From positions 420,803 to 484,802 of the forward strand of contig NW_017802758.1 in the NCBI RefSeq assembly GCF_001625305.1: a DNA stretch of 64,000 nt. The letters run 5' to 3'. A model generated the notes under the pieces. It made no database searches and had not been told where the DNA came from. It worked only from the letters and a program-made list of their open reading frames with translations. Shown here one piece after another: positions 44,223 to 55,586 of this stretch. The DNA is from Branchiostoma belcheri. Its lineage: Eukaryota > Chordata > Leptocardii > Amphioxiformes > Branchiostomatidae. Both the position numbers and the translations under genes were made by a program. Positions within the stretch are counted from its first letter, which is position 1. Each line of letters begins with the position of its first letter.

Positions 44223-44277
44223 TACGTCACTTGTTTGCCTCTTGCATATTGAGTCAGTCCGCCATGTCCATATAAGG
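44223..44277 (+). promoter_or_regulatory. Candidate P450 promoter motifs
   Basis: A TACGTCAC CRE-like site (44223-44230), a TGAGTCA AP-1 site (44250-44256) and CCATATAAGG (44268-44277), which fits both a CArG box and a TATA-like element. They lie 110-165 bases upstream of the ATG at 44388, which has A at -3 (CCACCATG). A TATA role for CCATATAAGG would put the start site near 44300. Motif matches only. Confidence 0.35.
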
Positions 44278-44387
44278 GCATGGGTCCGGGGCCGTACCTC
44301 GGTCAACAAGTGGTCCCTACAGCCGGCCGGGTTTCTGAACAGTTCCAGACGATACATCTGAGCTGATCTTGGGGAAGAGAGACCACC

Positions 44388-47300
44388 ATGTTGGAACTCC
44401 TGCCTTTCTCCCCTACCTGGTTATTGGTAGGGCTGTGTGCGGTCCTGTTTTACCTGTAAGTAACTTCTTAAGATAGTTCACTAATTGTCTCAGAAATTGT
44501 CTTAAGGTTTAACTGCCGTCCTTACAAGTGGCAAATTCACCTTTGGTCCTAGTGACTGAGTAACCATATAGAGCATTGAATGTTAGTTACGTCGATGAGG
44601 GTATTGAGTAGCCTGGTATCCAGCCTTGTTAGGTTTAGTCCGCTACCCAAGATCCGCTCCCCGCCAACAACTAAAGCTAACAAGGCTGGATACCAGGCTA
44701 GGTATTGAGATACAAAAGGAATAACACAATTACAGATTCCGTTAGTCACGGACGAAAAGTAGTACATCGTCTGATGAACTGTGGATATAGACCCAAGTGG
44801 ATCTATGGACTTGCATATAACCGCTTGTAGCTAAGTTATGGCGCAGATTGGACCTGCAATATTCTCAACGAAAACTTACCAGGGCGTGTATCTTTTTCTG
44901 AGTGAAAGAGCCACTTACCATCAGTCTTATGTGAATCAGAAAGTTGCTAGATAACAAATATAGCCTAACATCGGACAATACAATCATTGCTAGGTTGGGT
45001 TAAGGCGGCCCAGGCTGATATTCATGTTCGAGTTCGGGCGTGTGTCTGCACGATGTCCACAGACATGTTTCGAACCCGAATCATGTTCCACCATGTTCGA
45101 TATGACGTCATTCGAATAGAACGCGTGTTCAAATTCGGGGTTACCGGCGGTCATTTGTATGTTTCTCCAGTAAACCCGCGTTGTTACGCATTTTATTCAC
45201 GGAGTATGACTTAAACGGCTTTACGCGCAGCTGAAAACAGCATAATTGATCTTTAGAGTAATCCATGTTTACGTATTATCACTTTTTAATCAAAATTGTC
45301 CGAGGCTATTTTGCATATAAGTCGATATTTTTTAACTGTGGCGATTTTTTAACGAAAAATGACAGAGAAATAGTTGTTTCTGTCGTTTTTGACCAAAAAA
45401 AAAACAATGTAACTGTCACTTATTACTTAAAACAAAATAGCCTCGGAAAAAATAATAAACAGGGAGTTGGCTTTCTCCTTGAAAAATATCATGATGAAAG
45501 GTGTTGTTACCGCTTGCGCGTAAAGCCATGAAGTAAACAGCTTTTTTAACCAAACTGTTGATTTTTAAACCAAAAATCCAGAAGTAGTAAAAGCAATATA
45601 ACCTTTATTCAATGTGTTTCAAGTACTACTAGAACTGTGTGAAGTTTAGTTGTGGTGCGACCAAGCTATCAAAAGTTACAGGCATATGTATGAAATACTA
45701 ATCATATTATGCCATAGGCTGCCTTAACCCAACCGAGTGGTACGAATGGATTGCTTGAAACCAAGTTTATATTAATTATACTACAATATTCCGCATCATT
45801 CAAAGATATTGTTAAGTTGTTATGGTTGAGGCAACGGCCTGCACATTTTAAAACCAAAGTCTCACTGTTTCATAGAAGCGTAACTCTTACAAGGAATGGA
45901 TGGTTGGTAGGTCAGCAAATGTTCAAGGTATAACCGACATTATCTTGTTGTTCTGCAGGTACCTGTAACGTAGACCACTCAGATTGATAACTCTGGTAAT
46001 TCCACCAGATCTATTACGATGGAAATGGCAATATTATGTTACTCTTACATGTAGGTTCTCGACGTGGTCTTATTCCACATTCAAAGACCTGGGCATCCCT
46101 GGCCCCAAGCCTGTGCCACTGGTTGGAAACTACTTGTCATACGTGAAGGTATGTGCCCTCCATTTAATTAACCTGGAGGCTCACTGGGGGTTTCTTTACA
46201 AATATATGAGTCACTGAAATTTGCGTTACAAAGACGACTGTGCAAGGAAATGCAAACCCAAGCAGCTGGATGTACCATCTAAATAATACAGAGCACAATG
46301 GTAAAGGTTACACAAGTGACACCATGTCCTGACGGGAGGTGCAGTATATGCAGAGTGTGGTGGTGAGGGCGTGCGTCTTTATATGGTAGTAATGTATATG
46401 AATGAATGAATGAATGTTTTTTTTTTCGTGTCATGACGACCATACGTCGCCCAGCCCATATGGGCTTATAAGACACCAACAATTACAAAATCTTAACAAC
46501 TCAAAAGATGCAGAGAGTCAGAATCAGATATAACATAAACTATAACTTAATATATGAGTAAATAAATACGGGAAATTAAGTAGTACTGGTCATACTACAA
46601 AAATCAAATCAAATGTAACATAGATGATAAATAATAATAATTTAGGTTCAACCATAATTGATAATGCATAAAAGTAACAAGAGGTAACTGTCACATAACT
46701 GTTACATACAGAGAACCAACTTAACAGAAAAGTGAACAGGTAAACGTAGCCAGGAAAGAGGAAAACCAAACTGAAAATGACAGTAAGACGAAATAAGATC
46801 AACCTGTTATGAATAAATGTGGAGTTTAAGTTGTTTTTTTTTTTTTTTTTAAGTGGTTGGCCGCTGTAACACGAACATGTATCAACCACAGTGCCACGTT
46901 TGTTGCGTTTCCTAACTTCTGGCCGGTAAATCGTCTGCTATAGTTCGATATGAACCCAACAGTTTTCCATTTTCCAATGCTGAAATCATTGTTGTTATTT
47001 GTGAGGGAGGGGCTATCGGCATTTATATAATTATTTTAATTATATATTGTTTTTTATTGTATACTGTTCTTTATTGCATTTCATGAAGGGTGTAAGCACG
47101 TTTGACAAGGCATGTTACAAGAAGTTCAACAAAGTCTGGGGGTAAGTTCAGTCATTCAATTATTTTTGTGTCTGTCTTTTGTTTGCATCTGTACTGCAAT
47201 TCCTACTTGATCCTCCAGATGAGGCAATGCCTGTTATTTAAATTGACATGTTTGTAAATTATATTCATGGTAATGACGATCGAATTTTATTTTATTTTAT

Positions 47301-50300
47301 TTACTTTAGGATTTACGAAGGTCGACAGCCGATCCTGTTAGTCGGTGACCTGGAACTTGTAAAGGATATTACCGTGAAGGAGGCCAACACTTTCACCAAC
47401 AGAAGGGTACGTGACATGCAGCATCAGATTCTGCACTCACATAAGGTAAAGGTTATGAAACAAGATTGACCTGCAATTTCCAACACAAGAAATTGGACCC
47501 AAATAAATTTTTGGCTGTACAACTCCAGTCTTTGTCAAGAAATGAGCAATCCACCGCTTCCGTGACGTCACGCAGATAACACACGTGACTCCGTCAGCAG
47601 CGGATCATAGGTTGCAGAAAGTCTGTGGCGCCCCCCGTCTCTGCTGAGGGATGGTCGTAGTGCCCTGATCATGATATAGATGGCATCTTTAGTCCCTCTC
47701 TTTAATCCTAAAGTTAGAGTTATTCCAATACAAGTGCAACAACCTATCCTCGGCATTTGGTACCCAACGCAGCCACCAGCTGCAATACGGCCTGCCAATA
47801 AGGAATATTCCAGTCAGGATATTCAGGATAAGTGTTCTTGTTTTTCTTATCTAAATTACAACGTGTAAAACTTGCAGACTTTCGAGGGCCAGGGAGAACT
47901 TCTTAGCAATGGAATCTCCAACCTTGAGGATGCGGACTGGAAACGGGTCCGCAGTGCCATCTCACCCACCTTCAGCTCTGGAAAGCTCAAGCAGGTATGT
48001 AAAGTCTACGCAAGGTGACGAGGACTGGCATTCTTATTCAAAAAGGTGCAGCGTACTAGTAGACTACTAAGCTACGGTGTGTGTAACGGTATTTAAATGT
48101 CTGAACGGCTTGATGCCTACATACCTATTTTCTACTATCTTGCACAAATGTAATCTTCATACCTGCCACACCAGACAGACTACTAAACTACACTTACCAA
48201 AATACAATGCCTCAACTGGTCAGCGAACATTCGCTTACACGGGTGCAAGGTACTTCAATAGACTACCAGCAGAAGTAAGGCAGATTCCAACTTTAAAACC
48301 CTTCAAGGCCACTATTAATTGACCTCTGACCTCCAGTGATATTGAACGGAAATCGAATACGTTGATTATGATTATGTTTTGAAGTTATGATTCTTGTATG
48401 ATTCTTTCCTCAGTTCATATTCGTATTATTATTATTATTATTATTCATTTATTTATGTATAACTTTTAGTTATACTGATTTCATTTACATTTTTGTTATG
48501 TAATTTGTATAATCTATTATTCTTTTACATATTGTATTCCCCCTGGGCCTCCTCGGAAATCAGCTATTGGCTGAAGGGGCTATCCAGGTGTCATTGAAGA
48601 TAAAATAAATAAATTAATTCATCAATAAGCTTTCTTGTGTTTGAGAGTGTTATGTGAAAGAAAATGCAAGTAATCAACTTCTCCCAGGACCCTTTATCTG
48701 GTAAACGAAGTCAGTAATACTTTTGGTATGGCTTTGATTCAACCAGTACGGAAGTACTGTTTGTAAATTATCTTTAAAACTGGCGTGTCGACGTTATGTG
48801 GGATAAATGTTGACATTTCCGTGATATACGTGACGCGGCAATGATGGCTATATCCAGATACATTCTGTGGGCATATATACGCCATGGAAAGGAAGTGCAT
48901 ATAGCTTAAATGTTTTTGTTTGGGTTCTTCCACAGATGGCACCGGTCGTGGAGAAGTGTGCGGACAACTTTGTAGCCAACTTGGACGAGAACGCGAAAAA
49001 TGACGTCCAGTTTAACCTGAAAGAGTGAGTACTACATACTCAGACCTGGAGGCTGCCTTAGATATTAGATCCTCCGACATTTTTGCTGCATATGTCAACT
49101 TGGAGGCCATCTATATCATAAAGATAAATCCGCATCCATTTCTCGACTTATGCTGGCAAACATACATAAAATACATAGGGTCTGTGATAGAATTTTGGTG
49201 AACTTCAAGGTAATAAAAGTTACTGTCTGTATATACTTACCCTGTAACTTCGTAGATATGTAAATATCGCTTGAAGACGCATCTATAGCAGCAACGCCCG
49301 TTCTGTGCAACCAGTCAGAATTGCCCTGAGGAAGCTGACAGACGGTCACTGAAACGTCGGCTCAATTAACCTCTTGGTTAAAAGTGTAAAAAAAGTATGT
49401 TTTGTTCTCTGTCTGTCCCCCAGTCTGTCTGGTGCCTACACCATGGATGTGATCTCCGGCACGGCGTTTGGAGTAGACGTGGACTCTCTCCACAACCCTG
49501 ACCACCCGTTCGTCGCTAACGCCAAAAAGCTCTTCGACTTTAATCTATTTAACCCAGTTGTCATCATTTTCTGTGAGTATTTTATGCCTCATGTATTTGT
49601 CGTTATAATTTGTTAGTCCATATTGGAACGTGACGTCAGAGATACGCCAGCCATACGTGCCAAATAACTTGTGTCGCCCCCCGTCTCTGTTCAGGGTCTG
49701 TGAGCTCTAATCTAGAGCTCCATCTAGAACTAGTTCCTCCAGTTCGTAGTGGAGCACTGGGCACTTTTTTGACAACCTTGCTGAGAGTTAAGACTTAAGA
49801 CTAACAAATACATAGTTCTTTTTTTGTCCCCATAGTTCTGTTCCCTAAGATGGCAAACATCATGGAGAAGCTGGGCTACTCCCTGTTCTCCAAACCGGTG
49901 ACGACATTCTTCAGTGCGGCGGTTGACAACGCGATCGACATGAGAAAATCCAACGAAGATGAGACCGTAAGATGTATCCTGTTCAGTCAACTGTTGCTTT
50001 GTTTTGAACTACAAGAGTGATGTGCATAAACAGTTACTCAAGAAACTTGATATGGTTTCGGAAACCGTCAGACGTATCAGGTAGCATCCACTATCTTGCA
50101 TTAGTGACACCAACGGCAAGGTAGTGAATATCACCTGGTGAAACGTCAGATCGTTTCTGAAATTATCCAGTTGCTTGTCAGTAATTGTTTTTGGCGTCTT
50201 ATATTATCTGTATGTATAACCTGTATGTAGAGTCGTTTTTATTGTTTATATATAGGATCATGTCGATCTTTATCTTATGGTTCAGTCTGTTGACCACTGT

Positions 50301-53286
50301 GTATAAAACATTTCCAGAAACGGGTGGACTTCCTCCAGCTGATGCTTAAGGCTCACAACAAAGAACTGGACGGGAAAGTGCCGAAGGACATGGTCAAACA
50401 CGGTCAGTACCTATGATTTTTACAGCGTCTTGGACAATACGTCAATTGACCCCGATTTTTCTGCCTGAGCTGATGATCAAGTTTTTAGAGGACTGTCTGC
50501 TAGAAGTGTGATGTAGACAGGCTACTGATTGACTGTTATTGTAACACCCGCGAATACTAGTAACTTAAGTACTACGGTCTATGTCGCTCTGTACTAAGTA
50601 CTACGGTCTATGTCCCTCTGTACTTAACTTGTGTTCTCAAACTTTTTGATCTGTAACACTATGTGTAATTCAGCCAATATGGCCGTCAATGCAATGTGAA
50701 TAAATTGGGATTGGGAAAATACTCTGTTTCTGTTTGTTTTGAATCACAAGGTGTTTCCAAGAAGGAGATCAAGGGCAACGCCATGCTGTTCTGGCTAGTT
50801 GGTTACGACACTACAGCCAACACCATCTCTCTCACAGCCTACAACCTGGCTGTCCACCAGGAGGTGCAGGACAGGGTTATCGACGAAGTGAATACCGTCA
50901 GTCAAAAGCGAGTATGTACACTCTACTCCACTCTACTCTACTCTACTCTACTCTACTCTATTCTACTCTACTCTACTCAACTCTACTCTACTCTACTCTA
51001 CTCTACTCTACTCTACTCTACTCTACTACTCTATTCTATCCTACTACTCTACTCTACTCTACTCTACTCTACTCTACTCTACTCTACTCTACTCTACTCT
51101 ATTCTACTCTACTCTACTCTACTCTACTCAACTCTACTCTACTCTACTCTACTCTACTCTACTCTACTCTACTACTCTATTCTATCCTACTACTCTACTC
51201 TACTCTACTCTACTCTACTCTACTCTACTCTACTCTACTCTACTCTACTCTACTCTACTCTACTCTACTCTACTCTACTCTACTCTACTCTACTTTACTC
51301 TACTCTACTCCATTCTAACCCACAGCCTTTCATAAGAATACTCCATTCTGTACCACAGGGCCAGCTGGACTACGAAGCTGTGAACGAGATGCACTACCTG
51401 GACATGTGCGTGAGCGAGACCCTGAGGATGTTCCCCGCTGCCCAGAGGTACGATATTATTGACTTATATACTTCAGCACGGTTAAAGTTCTCCTTCAGGT
51501 CCGGTTTGAAATTTTGTATGAATTAGACGTTTACTTTGAGCCTTCGAAACTGTGTTTGTTCTTCATTGTCTAAAACTTATTGACCGTTCGCGACTGTTGC
51601 ATCAGCGATCAGATCGTCCTTTGGAGGGAAGAATTGTTACCCGTGTATGAGGGAGACCCCTGCACCAAACCCCTCCATGTTATATTTTAACGAACCCAAC
51701 ACAATCATCGAGATAAGTATGGATGACACATGGCCAAACATTTTTTTTTACATCACAGACTTGTGCTTTCTCTTTAGTCCCTGGATGACCAATGGTATAC
51801 CTGTTAGCTATGTTGTGGTCGCTTCAGGTTTGATCGTGTGTGTAAGGAGGATACTGAGGTAAAAGGTCTGCACATCCCGGCGGGAACCATCGTGACCATC
51901 CCCGCCTACGCCATCCACCACGACCCGGAGCTCTGGCCGGAGCCGGAAAACTTCAGGCCCGAGAGGTATAGAATCGAACTTGACTATTGACCATCATAAG
52001 ATTTGTTAAGATTAATAACTGCATTCATCCCTCTTCTTCTTTCTGTTAAACGCAACAGCCTATCTAATTCTATGCCTAAATGGGTTAGAGTTAGGATCGG
52101 GCGCGGTTCTGAATAGTCTCTATCGTATCCAGCAACGTGCCTATCTAGTTCTGTGCCTGAATGGGTTAGGATGGAATCAAGCACGATTCTGGATACTAGT
52201 AGTCTCTATTGTATCCAGGAACGTATACGTAGATTTTCCTCTGGCACGTTCTTAGAAGATTCACTTGGGCTATCCAGAACCGTGCCTGAATATGGGTCTG
52301 GATAAAGCACGTCTCTGGATACTCCTGTTAATATTTATCTGTTTTTTCCCAGATTCTCTAAGGAAGAGAAGGAGGCCCGTGACCCCTATGCCTACCTGCC
52401 GTTCGGCTCCGGACCCAGGAACTGTGTGGGCATGCGTCTCGCCCTGCTCGAGCTCAAGTTTGCTCTGGCAAAAGCTCTGCAGAAGTTCCGCTTCGTCACC
52501 TCAGATAAGACCGTGGTAAGTTCTCTGTGTGCACATATTACTCTGAAATTCCTTTTTTTATGGTCACAGAAATTACCCTGCTAGATTAACCTTGTAGCAT
52601 TTGTTGTTAAATAACTGCTGCCATACATTGTTCCATGTACAATTATCGCGCAATATATAGGCCATTGTATAAGAACACTTTATGATATTTGATGGAGAAA
52701 AACATCTAACAAACAACTCTATGGCCCTATCCTGCCCATTTTGTCTGTAGTGCGAGGACGTATATGCCAGCCCTGGCAGGGCGTGTTGCTCGTAGTAATG
52801 AACCAGCTGGTAGACTAATCCAGTGGCTTCACACTGGAAGACGTAGAGTGGGACAGAGTTATACTACACTTTTGTCCATGTTAGAGAGAGACGCTGGTCT
52901 CGCAGGGACTGCACTAATGCCCACCATGAAGGACAAGTGGTACTGGAGTGTTAAACTTACCTTACCGGATTAATCCGTAGACATGATAATGGTTTACTTT
53001 TGTTGTTCTTTTTTTTTTTTTTCTTTATTAAAACATTTACGATTTAGGAACAAAATGGACAGGATGACGACACACTCAAGCCGGAGCTTATGTTCATGTC
53101 GCCATCTAACATTACAAAAATACAAAAGCAAATGCAAAAACAGACATGCAAAGCTTAATAATAACAGAATAGAATAAATAAGGTTATAATGTGTTTGTTG
53201 TTCTTCAGGTCCCCATCCGCATTAAGAACACTCTCGGGAACCAGATAGAGGGTGGCGTGTGGCTGAAGGTGGAAGCTCGTACTTGA
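44388..53286 (+). CDS. Cytochrome P450, CYP3-like (clan 3), complete
   Basis: Fourteen exons with consistent GT-AG phases: 44388-44455, 46055-46148, 47089-47141, 47310-47406, 47878-47994, 48936-49024, 49424-49572, 49836-49966, 50318-50402, 50751-50911, 51359-51447, 51828-51965, 52353-52515, 53209-53286. They total 1512 bases, 503 residues, the normal CYP3 length. The hydrophobic N-terminus (about 8-26) anchors it in the ER; a PGPKPVP hinge follows. Motifs: WKRVR (helix C), VGYDTTANT (I-helix oxygen activation), SETLR (K-helix ExxR), FRPERF, and heme loop [30 protein letters not shown] is typical CYP3. It should be a monooxygenase taking electrons from P450 reductase; substrate unknown. Introns hold MITEs, LINE ends and a pentanucleotide tract. 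All key residues are present. Confidence 0.92.
44609..44700. mobile_element. 92-bp MITE in P450 intron 1
   Basis: Terminal inverted repeats of 24 bases starting TAGCCTGGTATCCAGCCTTG, with perfect 9-base direct repeats GGTATTGAG on both sides (44600-44608, 44701-44709). Too short to encode anything. The 8-9-base duplication suggests a hAT- or P-like mobiliser. Confidence 0.8.
44990..45736. mobile_element. ~750-bp non-autonomous DNA element in P450 intron 1
   Basis: Ends form an inverted repeat: CTAGGTTGGGTTAAGGCGGC on the left, and on the right GCTGCCTTAACCCAACCGAG, whose complement starts CTCGGTTGGGTTAAGG. The interior contains a TGACGTCA and the core shared with 43076-43285. The 88-codon plus ORF inside has no motif. 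TSD unclear. Confidence 0.6.
46395..46900 (-). mobile_element. Retroposon 3' end with (ATTC)n tail in P450 intron 2
   Basis: On the minus strand the sequence reaches GTCATGACACGAAAAAAAA and ends in ATTC repeats (46400-46416 on plus). The rest of the interval up to about 46850 is AT-rich with a poly-T run at 46834-46850. No reverse transcriptase motif seen. Confidence 0.4.
48070..48615 (+). mobile_element. CR1/L2-like LINE 3' end in P450 intron 5
   Basis: Plus-strand ORF end ([37 protein letters not shown] and [20 protein letters not shown]) matches the last ~80 residues of LINE reverse transcriptases. It is followed by a 3' UTR with (ATT)n, a GGAAATCAGC/GCTGAAGG hairpin and a final (AATAAAT)n. 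Strongly 5'-truncated, as usual. Confidence 0.7.
49326..49365 (+). ncRNA. Hammerhead-like core in P450 intron 6
   Basis: CTGAGGA (49326-49332) is followed by a bulged stem (AG-C-TGAC / GTCA-CT with loop near AGACG) and then GAAACGTCGG. The CUGANGA...GAAA frame is present at normal spacing, as in Penelope-type repeats. Helix III is not convincing. Confidence 0.3.
50029..50196. repeat. Short Penelope-end-like inverted repeat in P450 intron 8
   Basis: The left part (ACAGTTACTCAAGAAACTTG ... AACCGTCAGACGT) and right part (GAAACGTCAGA ... CCAGTTGCTTGTCAGTAATTG) match the two outer ends of the 19514-20271 element. Only about 60 bases lie between them. This is an internally deleted relative with a decayed hammerhead core. 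Confidence 0.6.
50921..51317. repeat. (TACTC)n pentanucleotide tract filling P450 intron 10
   Basis: About 390 bases of CTCTA/TACTC pentamers with occasional TTCTA, CTCAA and CCTAC variants. A variant cluster (CTCAA ... CTACTACTCTATTCTATCC) occurs twice about 150 bases apart, showing a higher-order duplication. The strand read by the gene has no stop in any frame through the pure tract. The intron (50912-51358) is 447 bases, a multiple of three. Confidence 0.9.
52020..52330. repeat. Local imperfect repeats in P450 intron 12
   Basis: Three or more related segments built on CTGGATACT / AGTCTCTATYGTATCCAG / TGCCTRAATGGGT in direct and inverted order. Probably a decayed foldback element. No TSD resolved. 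Confidence 0.45.
52745..53040 (+). mobile_element. LINE 3' end in P450 intron 13
   Basis: Plus-strand frame [40 protein letters not shown] and MKDKWYWSV resembles the C-terminal end of non-LTR reverse transcriptases (HVxR...GRPxxT). It ends with TAA at 52971-52973 and a T-rich run near 53015. Family not resolved. Confidence 0.45.
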
Positions 53287-53359
53287 GGAGACGTCAGCAG
53301 TACTAGCCTTCCTTTCAGGCGTTCAGGGATAGGTCATTATATTTTTTTTATTTGGGGGT

Positions 53360-53451
53360 GTAGATCGCACGCTCGAGAAGCTCCGGCCGCCAAACTTGGT
53401 TGTGTCAGGGATGGCATACTAGGGTTAGAGCTTCTATTGTGTGCGATCTAC
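53360..53451. repeat. 92-bp hairpin in the P450 3' UTR
   Basis: GTAGATCGCAC and AGAAGCTC on the left pair with GAGCTTCT and GTGCGATCTAC on the right around a ~45-base loop. It starts 73 bases after the P450 stop, so it probably lies in the mature 3' UTR. MITE-like. Could affect mRNA stability or give small RNAs; both are inference. Confidence 0.65.
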
Positions 53452-53459
53452 GTTAGATC

Positions 53460-55150
53460 AGAAAATAAGCCCCCCCCCCCCCAAAAAAATTGCCGATCCC
53501 GGAACACCTGAAAAGGAGGCTACGGCAGAACACAGGACGTCAGCAGAGCACTCCTGACTTGTTTAACTTCAAACAGTGACACGTGTTAGCTACATGTTAG
53601 TTTAAGAGCTGATGTTTGTGAACCTATGTTTGTGAGTTTGTTTTTATTTCACCAAAGTTGTGTCCGGCCAATGCGGCAATACTATTAACTGCAACCTTTC
53701 AGAAGTTTTGTCCTCACTGTAGATGCATATAGTGCTATTAGGGGCTTTATCACCGACACTATATCCGACCACTAAGTGGCCATTCTTAAATCTTAATTTT
53801 GGATCGTACGTATAAGCATAGGGCACATCTTTAGATATGTATTGATTAAATAATGAATATATATATCGATCAAATGAGTTTCTTGAGATAATCTTAAAAT
53901 GTTATTGAACGGTACGTTGCCTTGACATCAATTAACATGATGGTTTTACTAAACTAAATTACATGTACTTTTCTTGCTGCTTGGCTAGCTGTTGCTTGCT
54001 TTAGACTACATTCTTTAGTTCTTAAATAGATTTTGAAGTGGTACCTGTTGCGCTATGTATTCTGTTCTTGATACAATAAGATACGACATAGGTCATGGGT
54101 TCAGTATACAATAGATAAAAAACAGTAGTTTGCTTTTATGACAATTTTTTTTTTATTCTCTGTGTGGTTAATTTTTACATATAAGTCTGCCTTAGGATCT
54201 GGAAATCAATGTCATCAGGAGCCAGAATATTTGGTAGTTTGACTTCTGAAATTTTTTTCAAAAGTTACAGGTAAAAGATGATAATGATATCAGGAATAGT
54301 ACTAGTCTCTTCATGCAGTTGGCCTGTTCAATGAGGTAATAATGCATAATCACCTGGTTGAGGGGAAATGACAGCGCCAAACACAGTACAAAATAAAAAT
54401 AATATATTACATTATAGATAAGCAAAATATGCCCCCCCCCCCCTTAACACCACGAGAAAAACAGGGACCAAAAACACTGCCAGAATGCTTTTTTCTTGTT
54501 TTTCTTATTTTCCTCTGGGAAGACAATTTTTCTTTGGGGGAGAATAATAATAAGAAAAAAATTCTTTATACCTACGTTCTTGCACCAAGAACAATTTTCT
54601 CATTTTTCTTAAGAGGAGATCATTTTTTTAGAATAGGCTTCTTTAAATCTTGATTTTTCTTCAGTGAAGAACTTTTTCTAGAGGAGATCCTAACAAGATT
54701 AGAATTCTTTTAATCTTGAAATTCCCTCAGACGTAGTTTATCTTTCTTATTCAATTAGAATTGATTGCCTTTGAGACTCTGGTCTTTTTCTCTGGCACCA
54801 GTGGCGGGAAAAGTAGATCGGCCAGCTCATCGGGGACCAGCCTACCAACCAAGGTATGCGCACGACGTGGACCACAAGATCTGCAGCCAGGAACCCCGCA
54901 TGGCTGATACGTCGATGATTGGGGAGACTGGTCTTGGCTGTCTAGCTCTCGAGACGCTGACTGATTGACTGCCTCCCTACAGTCAGTCGACGTTTGCTTA
55001 CGGCATCGATGTTACATAGGTAAAGGCCTGTAGCCTCAAAACCCCTTCTTTACTGTCGTCTTTGTGAATGACTTCTCATAGGCGGTATTTAACACAATGC
55101 TTATGTTACACTTTCTCAGCTGGAATTGAGCATTTTCGAATAGTAGCCCT
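53460..55150. other. Unannotated intergenic stretch
   Basis: AT-rich DNA with C-runs at 53471-53482 and 54432-54443 and several T-rich purine/pyrimidine blocks (54480-54720). ORFs of 60-74 codons carry no motif. No poly(A) signal could be assigned to the P450 with confidence. Confidence 0.4.
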
Positions 55151-55169
55151 TGCACTATGGAGCCAAGAC

Positions 55170-55586
55170 TATCCTTGAGGCTTAAAAAGCAGGTTTTATC
55201 TAACTGTTGTAAAAAGTGAGACGTGTGTGGGGGAAGCCCAAGCAGAATAATGCTCTCTTTAATGGTTGTCTCGATAATTTTAACCGACAGGTGGGCTTAA
55301 CACTGGTCTAGAAGCAGGAGTACGGGTCTTTCCGGTGGGATGTGTCGTGCATAGTGGTCACAGAACCATTTTTGAAACAAATCCTTGTCCATAAAACCGG
55401 ACTCGGATACGGCATACATGTGTTGTCTGGACCATTCTGAGAGTATGCACCGCTAGGAAAACTCTTCTTGTAAATGATCATTGGTGCGATAGTTTTCCCT
55501 TCTGCTGATATGGCTAGGTGAAAAGTAACTCTATCCTTCGTGCCTGAACTTTTGGATGGTGCACCCCGGACTCCCTTTGGTACCAC
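55170..55586 (-). pseudogene. pogo/Tigger-type DDE_1 transposase (copy 3)
   Basis: Minus strand. VPKGVRGAPSKSSGTKDRVT, HLAISAEGKTIAPMIIYKKS and PSGAYSQNGPDNT start the catalytic core. A one-base shift near 55418 then leads into YAVSESGFMDKDLFQKWFCD, RHIPPERPVLLLLDQC and, after an in-frame TAA at the next codon, AHLSVKIIETTI and IILLGLPPHTSHFLQQLDK. So one frameshift and one stop disrupt an otherwise long core, the stop falling right after the catalytic LLLLDQ. Confidence 0.65.

Noticed and set aside
45265-45531. 88-codon plus ORF in P450 intron 1
   Set aside because: Inside a non-autonomous DNA element; frame not kept in the related copy at 43076-43285.
46590-46889. 99-codon hydrophobic minus ORF as a membrane protein
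   Set aside because: Lies in AT-rich P450 intron 2 next to a retroposon tail; hydrophobicity follows from T-rich codons, and it contains a poly-K run from poly-T.
50914-51318. 134-codon ORF of YSTLL repeats
   Set aside because: A second frame of the pentanucleotide tract; not a gene in its own right. The in-frame version is discussed as a possible retained intron.
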